From positions 1,860,001 through 1,924,000 of the forward strand of contig NZ_VFNL01000001.1 in NCBI RefSeq assembly GCF_006715565.1: a stretch of 64,000 nt of DNA, given 5' to 3'. The stretch comes from Microbacterium sp. SLBN-154 (GTDB taxonomy: Bacteria > Actinomycetota > Actinomycetes > Actinomycetales > Microbacteriaceae). The notes under the pieces are model-generated. The model saw only the letters and a list, made by a program, of their open reading frames with translations, was not told the DNA's origin and did no database searches. Made by a program: the position numbers and the translations under genes. Shown here one piece after another: positions 34,735 to 42,063 of this stretch (position 1 is the stretch's first letter; each line of letters starts with the position of its first letter).

Positions 34735-35726
34735 ACCCGCACGACGCGCTGACCGAGATCGCGCGACTCCTCGAACGCGAGCGGTCGTCGCGCTACAAGT
34801 CCAAGGCCTTCCGGACGGCGGCGGACGCCATCGCCGACCTCGACGACGCGCAGCTGCGCGACACCGCCGCGTTGAAGCGGAAGAAGGGCATCGGCGATTC
34901 GACCTTCGCCGTGATCCAGGAGGCGCTGGCGGGCCGGGTTCCGCAGTATCTGACGGATCTGCGCGCCAAGGCCGGGGGAGAGCGCATGTCTGCGCTGCGG
35001 CCCCTCCTGCGGGGCGACCTGCACGCGCACAGCGAGTGGTCGGACGGACTCACCTCCATCGACCTGATGGTCGCCGCGGCGAACGACCTGGGGCACGAGT
35101 ACTTCGCGCTGACCGATCATTCCCCGCGGCTGCGCGTGGCGAACGGACTGTCGGCCGAGCGGCTCCGTGAACAGCTGAAGGTCGTCCGGTCGCTTCCCTC
35201 CGGCGGTGTCACCGTCCTCACCGGCATCGAGGTCGACATCCTCGATGACGGCGGTCTGGATCAGGAAGACGACCTGCTCCACGAGCTCGACGTGGTCGTC
35301 GCGTCGGTGCATTCCCACCTGCGCATGGAGCGGGGACCGATGACACGGCGGATGGTCGCGGCGGTCTCGAGCGGTCGCGTCGACGTGCTCGGGCACGTCA
35401 CGGGGCGGCTGGTCGAAGGATCGCGCGGCACGCGTCCGCCGTCGGAGTTCGACGCGCGCGCGGTGTTCGAGGCCTGCGCGGCACGCGGGGTGGCGGTGGA
35501 GATCAACTCCCGCCCCGAGCGCCAGGATCCGCCCGACGACCTCATCGCGATCGCCCTCGACGCCGGCTGCCTGTTCTCCATCGATTCCGATGCCCATGCG
35601 CCCGGACAGCTGTCGCTGCTGGACTACGGCGCCGAACGTGCCGAGAAGGCCGGGATCCCCGCGGAGCGGATCGTCACCACGTGGCCGCTGGCGAAGCTCC
35701 GGGAGTGGACAGGCTCCCGGCGGTGA
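34731..35726 (+). CDS. PHP domain protein with a PolX-like N-terminal helical domain
   Basis: This 331-residue protein has residues 1-85 like the 8-kDa helix-hairpin-helix start of family-X polymerases (IARLLERERSSRYKSKAFRTAADAIADL and LKRKKGIGDSTFAVIQEAL). A PHP phosphoesterase domain follows directly. Its metal motifs are GDLHAHSEWSDG (H98, H100), FALTDHSPRL, TGIEVDIL, VVASVHSHL, VLGHVTGRL, VEINSRPER and SIDSDAHA. The nucleotidyltransferase core that lies between these parts in bacterial PolX is absent. It may therefore be a DNA-directed phosphatase or nuclease rather than a polymerase. It is coupled to trpD. A histidinol-phosphatase-type role is the alternative. Confidence 0.82.
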   Translation: MNPHDALTEIARLLERERSSRYKSKAFRTAADAIADLDDAQLRDTAALKRKKGIGDSTFAVIQEALAGRVPQYLTDLRAKAGGERMSALRPLLRGDLHAHSEWSDGLTSIDLMVAAANDLGHEYFALTDHSPRLRVANGLSAERLREQLKVVRSLPSGGVTVLTGIEVDILDDGGLDQEDDLLHELDVVVASVHSHLRMERGPMTRRMVAAVSSGRVDVLGHVTGRLVEGSRGTRPPSEFDARAVFEACAARGVAVEINSRPERQDPPDDLIAIALDAGCLFSIDSDAHAPGQLSLLDYGAERAEKAGIPAERIVTTWPLAKLREWTGSRR

Positions 35727-37021
35727 ATCGCTCCTTCCCCTGGTTCGTCATCGCCGGCGTCCTCACCGCTTCCCTGAGCCTTCGTGGACCCATCGTCTCG
35801 CCGACACCGGTGCTGCGCGACATCGAAGCCGACCTCGGCATCACCGGCGCGACCGCCGGGCTCCTCACCACGGCGCCCGTGCTCATGTTCGCGCTGCTCA
35901 CCCCGCTCGCTGCGGTCTTCGTCCGCCGCACGGGTGCCGAGATGGCTCTCCTCGTATCCCTGTCGGGTGTGCTCCTGGGCACGGTCATCCGCGCCGTGCC
36001 CGATTTCGGCTTCATGCTCGCCGGGATGGTGGTGATCGGAGCATCGATCACGATCGGGAACGTCGTGATCCCGGTGATCATCCGGCGCGATGTGCCGCCC
36101 GAGCGGGTCGCGGTCGTGACCGCCGGGTACGCGGCGACCATGAACGTCGGGTCGCTCATGACATCGTCCTTGACCGCACCGCTGGCGTCGCTCATCGGCT
36201 GGCCTTGGGCGCTGCTGTCGTGGTCGCTCATCACGATCGCGGGCATCGTGCTCTGGGGTGCGCATCTCGCGCGGTCGCGGCGACAGGGTGAAGACGCGGA
36301 GCGTTACTCCGGAGACGTGACACGTGGGCGCGACGGCTCGGGCGGGGCATCCGCTCTCGACATCGACCCCGCCACGATCACCGGCCCGCTGCCGGTCGTC
36401 GCCTCTCGGCGCGAGGAGAGGTCGATGATGCGCCGGCCCGTCACCTGGCTGCTGGTGGCGTCGTTCGGGTTGCAGAGCTTCCTGTATTACGGCCTATCGA
36501 CCTGGATGCCCGCGATCGCCTCCGACGAACTCGGGGTCGGGCCTGACGCGGCCGGGGTGCTCGCCTCGATCTACCAGGGGGCGGGGATCCTAGGAGCGTT
36601 CGTGGTCCCGTTCCTCGCCCGGTGGACGCCCCGGTTGGTGCCACCGGTGGTCATCTGCGTGTCGTGGGTCGTGCTGGGCATCGGACTGCTCGCGGCGCCC
36701 GGTCTTCTGGGCCTGTGGCTCGCGATCGGCGCCATCGGGCATGCGGGCGGGTTCGTCGTGATCTTCTCGGTGCTGGTCGCGGTGGCGCGCAGTGACAGCG
36801 AAGCGGCCGGTCTCTCGGCTTTCGTGCAGGGTGGCGGATACGTCGTCGCGGCCGCCGGTGGGCCCCTCTTCGGCCTGCTGCACGACCTCACCGGCAGCTG
36901 GACGCCGGCGCTCGTGCTCGTGCTGGCGCTGGTCGGGGTCTATTCCGCAGTGCTGATCGGGGCTAGCGTCGCCTCCGTGCGGAGCGGACCGCGGGGAGGG
37001 ACGAGGGGCGGACGAGGATGA
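35723..37021 (+). CDS. MFS transporter, CynX/NimT-like
   Basis: This 432-residue major facilitator protein has about twelve hydrophobic segments. The opening NRSFPWFVIAGVLTASLSLRGPIVSPTPVLRDIEADLGIT and the paired halves separated by a polar loop (about 185-230) resemble the CynX cyanate/nitroimidazole-type subgroup. GPLFGLLHDLTGSWTPALVLVLAL closes the second half. Substrate is unknown. The GTG at 35723 overlaps the PHP gene's stop (GTGA); longer in-frame starts at 35681 or 35705 exist. A lipoprotein gene overlaps its 3' end. Confidence 0.83.
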   Translation: MNRSFPWFVIAGVLTASLSLRGPIVSPTPVLRDIEADLGITGATAGLLTTAPVLMFALLTPLAAVFVRRTGAEMALLVSLSGVLLGTVIRAVPDFGFMLAGMVVIGASITIGNVVIPVIIRRDVPPERVAVVTAGYAATMNVGSLMTSSLTAPLASLIGWPWALLSWSLITIAGIVLWGAHLARSRRQGEDAERYSGDVTRGRDGSGGASALDIDPATITGPLPVVASRREERSMMRRPVTWLLVASFGLQSFLYYGLSTWMPAIASDELGVGPDAAGVLASIYQGAGILGAFVVPFLARWTPRLVPPVVICVSWVVLGIGLLAAPGLLGLWLAIGAIGHAGGFVVIFSVLVAVARSDSEAAGLSAFVQGGGYVVAAAGGPLFGLLHDLTGSWTPALVLVLALVGVYSAVLIGASVASVRSGPRGGTRGGRG

Positions 37022-37542
37022 CGCGGCATCGGCGTCTTGCTGAAATGGCCGGCTTCGCCCTCGTCCTGGGGTGCGCGGTGTCGGTCCTCGCAGGATGTGC
37101 CGGCGGGGGAGTGCAGGTCTCGGCCGAATCCAGGGCGGGCAGTCCGACGCCGACGGCGGCGTGTCCTGCCGTGCCGGGGGTCGAGCTTCCGCCCGAGTGC
37201 GCTCCTTACGACCCCGACGCCGCGATGGCCGCCAACGATGGCTATCGGGAGCGCATGCCGCTGTCGGACGAGGCTGTCGCGGCGAACCGCGAGCTGCTTC
37301 CGGAGGTCGTCGTGGCGTTGGACTCGCTGCGAAGCGACGGGGCGGTCACCCCGGAGTCGGTCGTCGCGACGCTGCACGATGCGGGGCTCACGGACGTGCA
37401 GACGCGGGGCGATTCCAACGGTCTTCTCTTCGGGGCGGTGGGCGTGGCTGGGGGGTGCTTCTACGGAGAGATCTCCGTGCAGACCGTGCAGATCGAGGTC
37501 GGCGGGCTCATTCTCGACGGCGGCTGTCTGCCGGCGCAGTGA
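37018..37542 (+). CDS. Small secreted lipoprotein of unknown function
   Basis: This 174-residue protein begins with arginines and a hydrophobic stretch ending in the lipobox VLAGC (Cys27), so it should be lipidated and exported. The mature part has a low-complexity start, then CPAVPGVELPPECAPYDPDAAMAANDGYRERMPLSDEAVAANRELLPEVVVALDSLR. A C-terminal domain with GGCFYGEISVQTVQIEVGGLILDGGCLPAQ follows. Four cysteines in the mature part may form disulfides. The start overlaps the MFS stop (ATGA). I do not recognise the family. Confidence 0.75.
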   Translation: MTRHRRLAEMAGFALVLGCAVSVLAGCAGGGVQVSAESRAGSPTPTAACPAVPGVELPPECAPYDPDAAMAANDGYRERMPLSDEAVAANRELLPEVVVALDSLRSDGAVTPESVVATLHDAGLTDVQTRGDSNGLLFGAVGVAGGCFYGEISVQTVQIEVGGLILDGGCLPAQ

Positions 37543-37587
37543 CGTCGTGGTGGCTCTCGCACAGCGTTCCCGCTCGGTGGTGTCGGA

Positions 37588-37593
37588 TAGCGT
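37588..37593 (+). promoter_or_regulatory. Putative -10 element (leaderless) for the gene at 37600
   Basis: TAGCGT lies exactly 6 nt before the ATG at 37600, inside the 16-bp string GTGTCGGATAGCGTGG (37580-37595) that also precedes the NUDIX gene. Confidence 0.45.
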
Positions 37594-37599
37594 GGGCCG

Positions 37600-38034
37600 A
37601 TGAGCACCGACCGCGTACGGGAGGTCCGCGTCCGAGCGGGGCGCGTGCAACCGTCAGGCTCCTGGATCTACGTCTGGATCGACGTCGTGACGAACGCAGT
37701 GGCCTACGTCGGCGGCACGGGGTTCGATCCCGAGCTGCGTGCATATCTGCACGTCACCAGCGACGACCCGGATATCGGTCGGGTCCGCGCAGCGATCCCG
37801 CGGTATGAGGAGAGGAACTTCGACGTCCTCGCGTTCGCGGTGCCCGGCCACATCGACCGGGCCGAGGCAAGATCGGCGCTCGCCGCCGACGTGACGTGCG
37901 GTGGGCAGCCGGCGGCGTCGTCATCTCGGGAGGTCGCGGAGTTCGTCGGGCGGATCCTCAGCGAGCTCGACGCTCGCGGGGTGAAGAGGATGCTGGGCGA
38001 CGCGGCGCGACCCGAACACGGTTCGCCGAGATGA
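37600..38034 (+). CDS. Small protein with a possible divergent GIY-YIG-like domain
   Basis: This 144-residue protein has a central segment WIYVWIDVVTNAVAYVGGTGFDPELRAYLHV (residues 26-57). It resembles the GIY-YIG nuclease start, with two Y/V-rich strands separated by a turn and then a G-TG---R--H pattern. A catalytic glutamate is not obvious, though IPRYEERNFDVLAFAV contains candidates. The C-terminal AEFVGRILSELDARGVKRMLGD looks helical. It overlaps the next gene by four bases (ATGA), and the two probably work together. The domain call is tentative; it may simply be an unknown family. Confidence 0.65.
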   Translation: MSTDRVREVRVRAGRVQPSGSWIYVWIDVVTNAVAYVGGTGFDPELRAYLHVTSDDPDIGRVRAAIPRYEERNFDVLAFAVPGHIDRAEARSALAADVTCGGQPAASSSREVAEFVGRILSELDARGVKRMLGDAARPEHGSPR

Positions 38035-38681
38035 TGTACGTTCGCCCGTCCTTCGCGACACTGACCTTCCGAGACCGGGACGGTCGCGTCATCGACTATG
38101 GCAACAGGTGGCACGGTTCGCCGCCGGACGACACGTATTCGGTGGTGACGCATCCGGAACGGTTCGCGCCATTGCACGCCGTTGCCGACGCTCTGATCGA
38201 GCATCTCCGACTCACATATGACGTTGTCATCGCGCAGGGCGACGACCTCGTTGCGGACCTTCTGCACCCAATTCATCACGACGTCGTGAAGGGGGTGCGG
38301 CTTCGGCCCGTCGATGCTTCGTGTGCCGCGCTGACCTTCATCTTCCACGACCATCCGGGCGTGCATGTCCATGCGGGCCTCCTTCATGACTTCGCGTACC
38401 CGGTGTGTGGCTGTGATGCCTGCGACTCGACGTGGGAACGCGAGGCCGATGAACTCGAACGACTGGTGGGTGCGGTGGTGACCGGTCACTACAGGGAAGC
38501 GATCTCTTTCCGGGAGGGAGACCCCTGGCTCGCCTTCGCATTCGAGTCGCCGGACAGCCGTTCATCCGGGGGATTCCGAGCGCAGGGCATGTCGCGAGAA
38601 GACGCTCAGATGGCGCTGGATGCCCTCCAGAGCATCTCCGGACCCTGGTCTGCCTGGCCGCCCGCCTCGACGGTGGTGTGA
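38031..38681 (+). CDS. Conserved hypothetical protein, possibly DUF6226
   Basis: This 216-residue protein has no signal peptide or membrane segment. Distinct features are the N-terminal YVRPSFATLTFRDRDGRVIDYGNRWHGSPPDDTYSVVTHPERFAPLHAVADALIEHL. A histidine-rich middle (DLLHPIHHDVVKGVRL, FHDHPGVHVHAGLLHDF) is followed by PVCGCDACDSTWEREADELE. The C-G-C-x-x-C cluster and the histidines suggest a metal site. I recall this pattern as an actinobacterial family (DUF6226), but I could not check. It is coupled to the gene upstream and convergent with the exonuclease gene, with a 6-bp gap. Confidence 0.7.
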   Translation: MMYVRPSFATLTFRDRDGRVIDYGNRWHGSPPDDTYSVVTHPERFAPLHAVADALIEHLRLTYDVVIAQGDDLVADLLHPIHHDVVKGVRLRPVDASCAALTFIFHDHPGVHVHAGLLHDFAYPVCGCDACDSTWEREADELERLVGAVVTGHYREAISFREGDPWLAFAFESPDSRSSGGFRAQGMSREDAQMALDALQSISGPWSAWPPASTVV

Positions 38682-38687
38682 GGGTAG

Positions 38688-39617
38688 CTACGCGCCTGCG
38701 AGGCCGATCGCCGCAAGAACACGATCCATCGATCCGCCCAGCGCCCAGCGCTCGACGAGCTCGCGCGCGGCCTCCGTGGCCTGGGAATCGAGGGGAGTCA
38801 GATCGTCACCGGTCACGGTGAGATCGAGATCACGTGCCACGCCGACGACCCGCGGTGCCACGTCGAGGTAGGGGAGTGCGGCCAGGATCTTGGATCGCAC
38901 CCCCGCGGACATGCCCTCGCCGGCCTCGGCCGCCGCGATGATGCCCGCAAGATCGTCGTGCTGCGACAGGAGGCCGGCCGCGGTCTTCTCTCCCACGCCG
39001 CTCACGCCGGGAAGACCGTCCGAGGAGTCCCCGCGCAGTATGGAGAAGTCGGCGTACTGGTCAGGTCGCACCCCGTACTTCTTCTCCACCACCTCGCCGG
39101 TGATCACTTCGAGATTGCTCATTCCCCGGGCGGTGTAGATGACGCGGACGCCGCGTTCGTCGTCCACGAGTTGAAAGAGGTCGCGGTCGCCGGTGACGAT
39201 GTCGACCGGCACCGTCGCTGTCGTCGCCAGCGTGCCGATGACGTCGTCTGCTTCGTAGTCGGATGCCCCGGCGATCGGAATCCGCAGCGCGTCGAGCGTC
39301 TGGCGAATCATCGGCACCTGTGCTTCGAGCGGATCGGGCACCACCTCGACATCGTGCCCGCCCGCGACGATCTCGGCGACGCGATGCGCCTTATAGGAGG
39401 GAATGAGATCGACACGCCACTGCGGGCGCCAGTCGTCATCCCAGCACGCCACCAGTCTCGTCGGCTCGTACGTCGTCACCAGCTTGGCGATGATGTCGAG
39501 GAAACCGCGTACGGCGTTCACGGGCGTGCCGTCGGGTGCTTTGACCGTGTCGGGCACGCCGTAGAACGCGCGGAAGTACAGGGACGCGGAGTCGAGCAGC
39601 ATCAGGCGATCCGGCAT
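38688..39617 (-). CDS. 5'-3' exonuclease (PolI N-terminal/FEN-like)
   Basis: This 309-residue stand-alone 5'-3' exonuclease is related to the N-terminal domain of DNA polymerase I and probably removes flaps or RNA primers. Motifs are RLMLLDSASLYFRAFYG (metal Asp), TRLVACWDDDWRPQWRVDLIPSYKAHRV, and ASDYEADDVIGTLATTATVPVDIVTGDRDLFQLVDD (metal Asp/Glu cluster). The H3TH motif YADFSILRGDSSDGLPGVSGVGEKTAAGLL follows. The ATG at 39617 is supported by CAGGAT 6 nt upstream; a GTG at 39623 would add two residues. No polymerase domain follows. Confidence 0.93.
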   Translation of the reverse strand: MPDRLMLLDSASLYFRAFYGVPDTVKAPDGTPVNAVRGFLDIIAKLVTTYEPTRLVACWDDDWRPQWRVDLIPSYKAHRVAEIVAGGHDVEVVPDPLEAQVPMIRQTLDALRIPIAGASDYEADDVIGTLATTATVPVDIVTGDRDLFQLVDDERGVRVIYTARGMSNLEVITGEVVEKKYGVRPDQYADFSILRGDSSDGLPGVSGVGEKTAAGLLSQHDDLAGIIAAAEAGEGMSAGVRSKILAALPYLDVAPRVVGVARDLDLTVTGDDLTPLDSQATEAARELVERWALGGSMDRVLAAIGLAGA

Positions 39618-39623
39618 GGGCAC

Positions 39624-39629
39624 ATCCTG
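39624..39629 (-). promoter_or_regulatory. Putative -10 element (leaderless) for the exonuclease gene
   Basis: On the minus strand CAGGAT lies 6 nt before ATG 39617. It is a weaker -10 than the TANNNT sites. Confidence 0.25.
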
Positions 39630-39658
39630 TCACGTCGACCGAGTTCAGTTGCGTCCGA

Positions 39659-40420
39659 TCAACAGCCCGGACCGGCCGGGTCCTCCCGGCACGTCCGGTC
39701 CACCAGTGCCGTTCGTACCTCGCGGACGTCGACCTCGTAGCCTCCGGCCGAAGAGGTGACGACCCCGGGCACAGGGCGCCACGTCGACCCGAAGGTGACG
39801 GCGGCGGTGTACTCCACCGTCACCGTCACCGGGTACACCCCGCGCTCGGCGTAGACATGGCTGGTCGCGGTGGGCGTGAACTGCGGCTGCCCGAGGGCCG
39901 ACCACGACGACCCGCCTGAGGAGGACCGCGTGGTCGTGCCGTCGCCATAGGAGAACACATACGCCGCCGGCTCGAACCGGACCACCACATCCCAGCCGAG
40001 GATCTCGCCGGGGATCTCCTGCGCACTCGCGGATGCGTACACATTCGTCGGCATCCCGACCACACCGAACCCGGAAGGCTCGCCGCCGAGGTGCGGCACC
40101 GCCGGACGGAACGAGGCGAGATCCTCGATCGTCACCTCGGGAGGAGCCTCGACCTGATAGTTGATGTCGCATCTCCGCAGTTCGACGACGCAGTCGGGTT
40201 CGACAGGATCGGCGACGTCCGCACTCTCCGATCCGCCTCCGCGAGGGGCATCGCCGACCTGCGCACCGCCTCCGCCCGAGCCCGTGCTGGCGCCGACGTT
40301 GACCTCGGTACCGGTGTTGCCGACCTCGCACGCTGTCCACGCATCTTGTGCACCGCACCCGGTCGAGCTAACCGCAACCATCAGCGGGACGGTGATTAGT
40401 AGGGCGCTTAGGAATCGCAT
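39659..40420 (-). CDS. Exported protein with a PKD-like domain
   Basis: This 253-residue protein starts with a signal sequence (MRFLSALLITVPLMVAVSS) and then TGC. The lipobox is poor, so it may be secreted or lipidated. A glycine/serine-rich linker (about 39-65) follows. The C-terminal half has PKD features: PAAYVFSYGDGTTTRSSSGGSSWSALGQPQFTPTATSHVYAERGVYPVTVTVEYTAAV carries the -Y-WxFGDG-like and HxY--xGxYxVTxTV patterns. Cysteines in VEPDCVVELRRCDI and the C-terminal CREDPAGPGC may pair. Its start overlaps the previous lipoprotein gene by 13 bases, so the two form an operon. A role in surface structure or binding is a guess. Confidence 0.72.
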   Translation of the reverse strand: MRFLSALLITVPLMVAVSSTGCGAQDAWTACEVGNTGTEVNVGASTGSGGGGAQVGDAPRGGGSESADVADPVEPDCVVELRRCDINYQVEAPPEVTIEDLASFRPAVPHLGGEPSGFGVVGMPTNVYASASAQEIPGEILGWDVVVRFEPAAYVFSYGDGTTTRSSSGGSSWSALGQPQFTPTATSHVYAERGVYPVTVTVEYTAAVTFGSTWRPVPGVVTSSAGGYEVDVREVRTALVDRTCREDPAGPGC

Positions 40421-40983
40421 ATTGGCGAATCAATCGCTGTGCTTTCGGAGATCTTCAGCCCGGTGGCGGCATCAGCTGCGCTGAAGCTAACCCTTACGGG
40501 CTGGCGATCGGCCCGGGTCTCAGGCACGACAGAGTCGCCCTCCGCATTCTTTACGTCCACGCTCGTGACGTCCAGGCAGAGATCTGCGATGACTCGTTCT
40601 ATCTCGCCGGTCGGAGTGAAATCGATCGGGGTGAAGGAGTCGAATGCGGTGGCGCCGGTCACGGACCAGTTGTCGGCGAACATCTGAGAGAAGGATTCGC
40701 GGCTTGAGGCGTATGCGTCGCCGGTCGTCCACTCGTAGACGGGCTCGAAGGTCTCAGGATCGCTCAGGTCGACGGCGTTGAGCGCGTCGACGTAGTTGCG
40801 GTACGTCTCCTCGGCGGCGGCGAAGGCCTCTTCCTCTGTCGCGAAGGGCTCTTCGGACTCCACCGGCTCGGGCTGCGGTGCGCACCCGGCCGTGAGCACG
40901 AGCACCAGGCCGAGCGTCACACCGGCGACCCCTTTCACCGTGCCTCGTGCTCCTGATCCACCCCGGCTTTTCACGGACACCAC
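40408..40983 (-). CDS. Lipoprotein with a conserved tail-anchor-like NTF2-type region
   Basis: This 191-residue lipoprotein has a hydrophobic signal (GVAGVTLGLVLVLTAGC) with Cys34 as the lipid site. A short acidic linker (PQPEPVESEEPFATEEEAF) follows. The domain AFAAAEETYRNYVDALNAVDLSDPETFEPVYEWTTGDAYASSRESFSQMFADNWSVTGATAF looks like the NTF2-like lipoproteins common in Microbacteriaceae. It ends with the strand-rich ISESTAIDSPICDS. The start is one of several in-frame GTG codons near 40983. It forms a two-gene operon with the PKD-like protein. The NTF2-type reading is inference from pattern. Confidence 0.68.
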   Translation of the reverse strand: MVSVKSRGGSGARGTVKGVAGVTLGLVLVLTAGCAPQPEPVESEEPFATEEEAFAAAEETYRNYVDALNAVDLSDPETFEPVYEWTTGDAYASSRESFSQMFADNWSVTGATAFDSFTPIDFTPTGEIERVIADLCLDVTSVDVKNAEGDSVVPETRADRQPVRVSFSAADAATGLKISESTAIDSPICDS

Positions 40984-41013
40984 CGTAGTGCGCGGCCGCG
41001 CGGACTCTCGGAG

Positions 41014-41022
41014 TTATCCACA
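41014..41022 (+). promoter_or_regulatory. Perfect DnaA-box match
   Basis: TTATCCACA is an exact match to the strongest DnaA box, in the 144-bp gap between the divergent lipoprotein operon and the nonulosonate locus. I saw no cluster of boxes, so this is not an origin. It could be a regulatory or titrating site, or chance. Confidence 0.35.
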
Positions 41023-41127
41023 CCCGATACCGGCACCGGACGTTCACCTGCTCGTCGACCGACCGACCCCCAGGGGAGTGCTCACCGTTCACCTGCGCGC
41101 TCGACGCTGGACGCTCTGGGAGGTGGC

Positions 41128-42063
41128 ATGAACCGAGACGCCGTGCTGGCGTGGGTGGAGTCACCCCTGCAACTGATCGGCGCCGCCGAGTGGGCCGCCG
41201 CACATCGCATCACCGTCCCGGTCGCGGGGCGCCTGACGCCGCAGATGTCCGAGACGGCCGACCTCCTCCTCGCGCGCGGAGCGCGGTTCGGTGAGATGGA
41301 GCCCTACCTCGGTATCCCGTGGAAGCTGCTCGCGCAGCATCCGCACTGGCTCGTCGGCGACGGATTCTCCGGACAGTTCCGTCTCGCCGCCGCCGTCCTG
41401 CGTCCCCGCACCCTCACGTTCCTCGACGACGGCGCCATCGCACTGCCCTTCGCCGACACCCTCCTCCAACGCCGCCCCTATGCCCGCCCTCACGTGACCG
41501 AGAAGGGCCTGACCTCTCTGGTCGCGCCGTTCACCGCCGAGACGATCGCCCGCCGCGCGCGCTCCCGTGCCGCCCGGTTGTTCACGGCCTTCGACCTCGG
41601 CCCGGATCGCGAAGCCGCGCTCGCCGATCGGGGCTTCGCGATCGAGCGGCACCGATTCGCCTGGACGCGCGCCACCGCTCCCTCGCCGGTCGATCTCGGC
41701 ACCCGCGTGATCCTCGGAAGCGCCCGCCCGGTCGACGGACGGATGACACGTGACGCCTACCTCACATGGCTCGCCGAGGTGACCGAGGCCGCGCCGACCG
41801 GCGCCGAACCTGCGACCTACCTCCCGCACCGGCGCGAGACCGCCGAACAGCTCGACGCCGTCCGCCGCGTTCCCGGTGTCGCGGTCGCCGCGGCATCCGT
41901 CCCCGTCGAACTGATCCTCGCCGGCGCGACCCGACCGCTGCAGCTGCACACCCTTCCCTCGACGACGTCGACCACTCTTCCGCTCATCCTCGCCGGCACC
42001 GGCTCGACCATCAACGGCGAACCGGTGCCGACCGGCCAGGCGCGGGCGGGGGCCGAACGATGA
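41128..42063 (+). CDS. Sialyltransferase-like glycosyltransferase (polysialyltransferase-type fold)
   Basis: This 311-residue protein opens DAVLAWVESPLQLIGAAEWAA. The ESPLQL motif (residues 11-16) is a hallmark of bacterial alpha-2,8-polysialyltransferase and LOS-sialyltransferase-like proteins. TFLDDGAIAL (about residues 98-107) matches the conserved -DDG- of that group. The C-terminal THLP-like TYLPHRRETAEQLD and the HTLPSTTSTTLPLILAGTGSTI end (an S-T-x-P motif used for CMP binding in related enzymes) support the call. A GGGAGG ribosome-binding site precedes the ATG. It is coupled to the CMP-sugar synthetase gene, consistent with a transferase using CMP-nonulosonate. Confidence 0.75.
   Translation: MNRDAVLAWVESPLQLIGAAEWAAAHRITVPVAGRLTPQMSETADLLLARGARFGEMEPYLGIPWKLLAQHPHWLVGDGFSGQFRLAAAVLRPRTLTFLDDGAIALPFADTLLQRRPYARPHVTEKGLTSLVAPFTAETIARRARSRAARLFTAFDLGPDREAALADRGFAIERHRFAWTRATAPSPVDLGTRVILGSARPVDGRMTRDAYLTWLAEVTEAAPTGAEPATYLPHRRETAEQLDAVRRVPGVAVAAASVPVELILAGATRPLQLHTLPSTTSTTLPLILAGTGSTINGEPVPTGQARAGAER

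Noticed and set aside
41014..41022. Chromosome replication origin at the DnaA box
   Set aside because: Only one box is present, there is no AT-rich unwinding region, and dnaA, dnaN and rpmH are not nearby.
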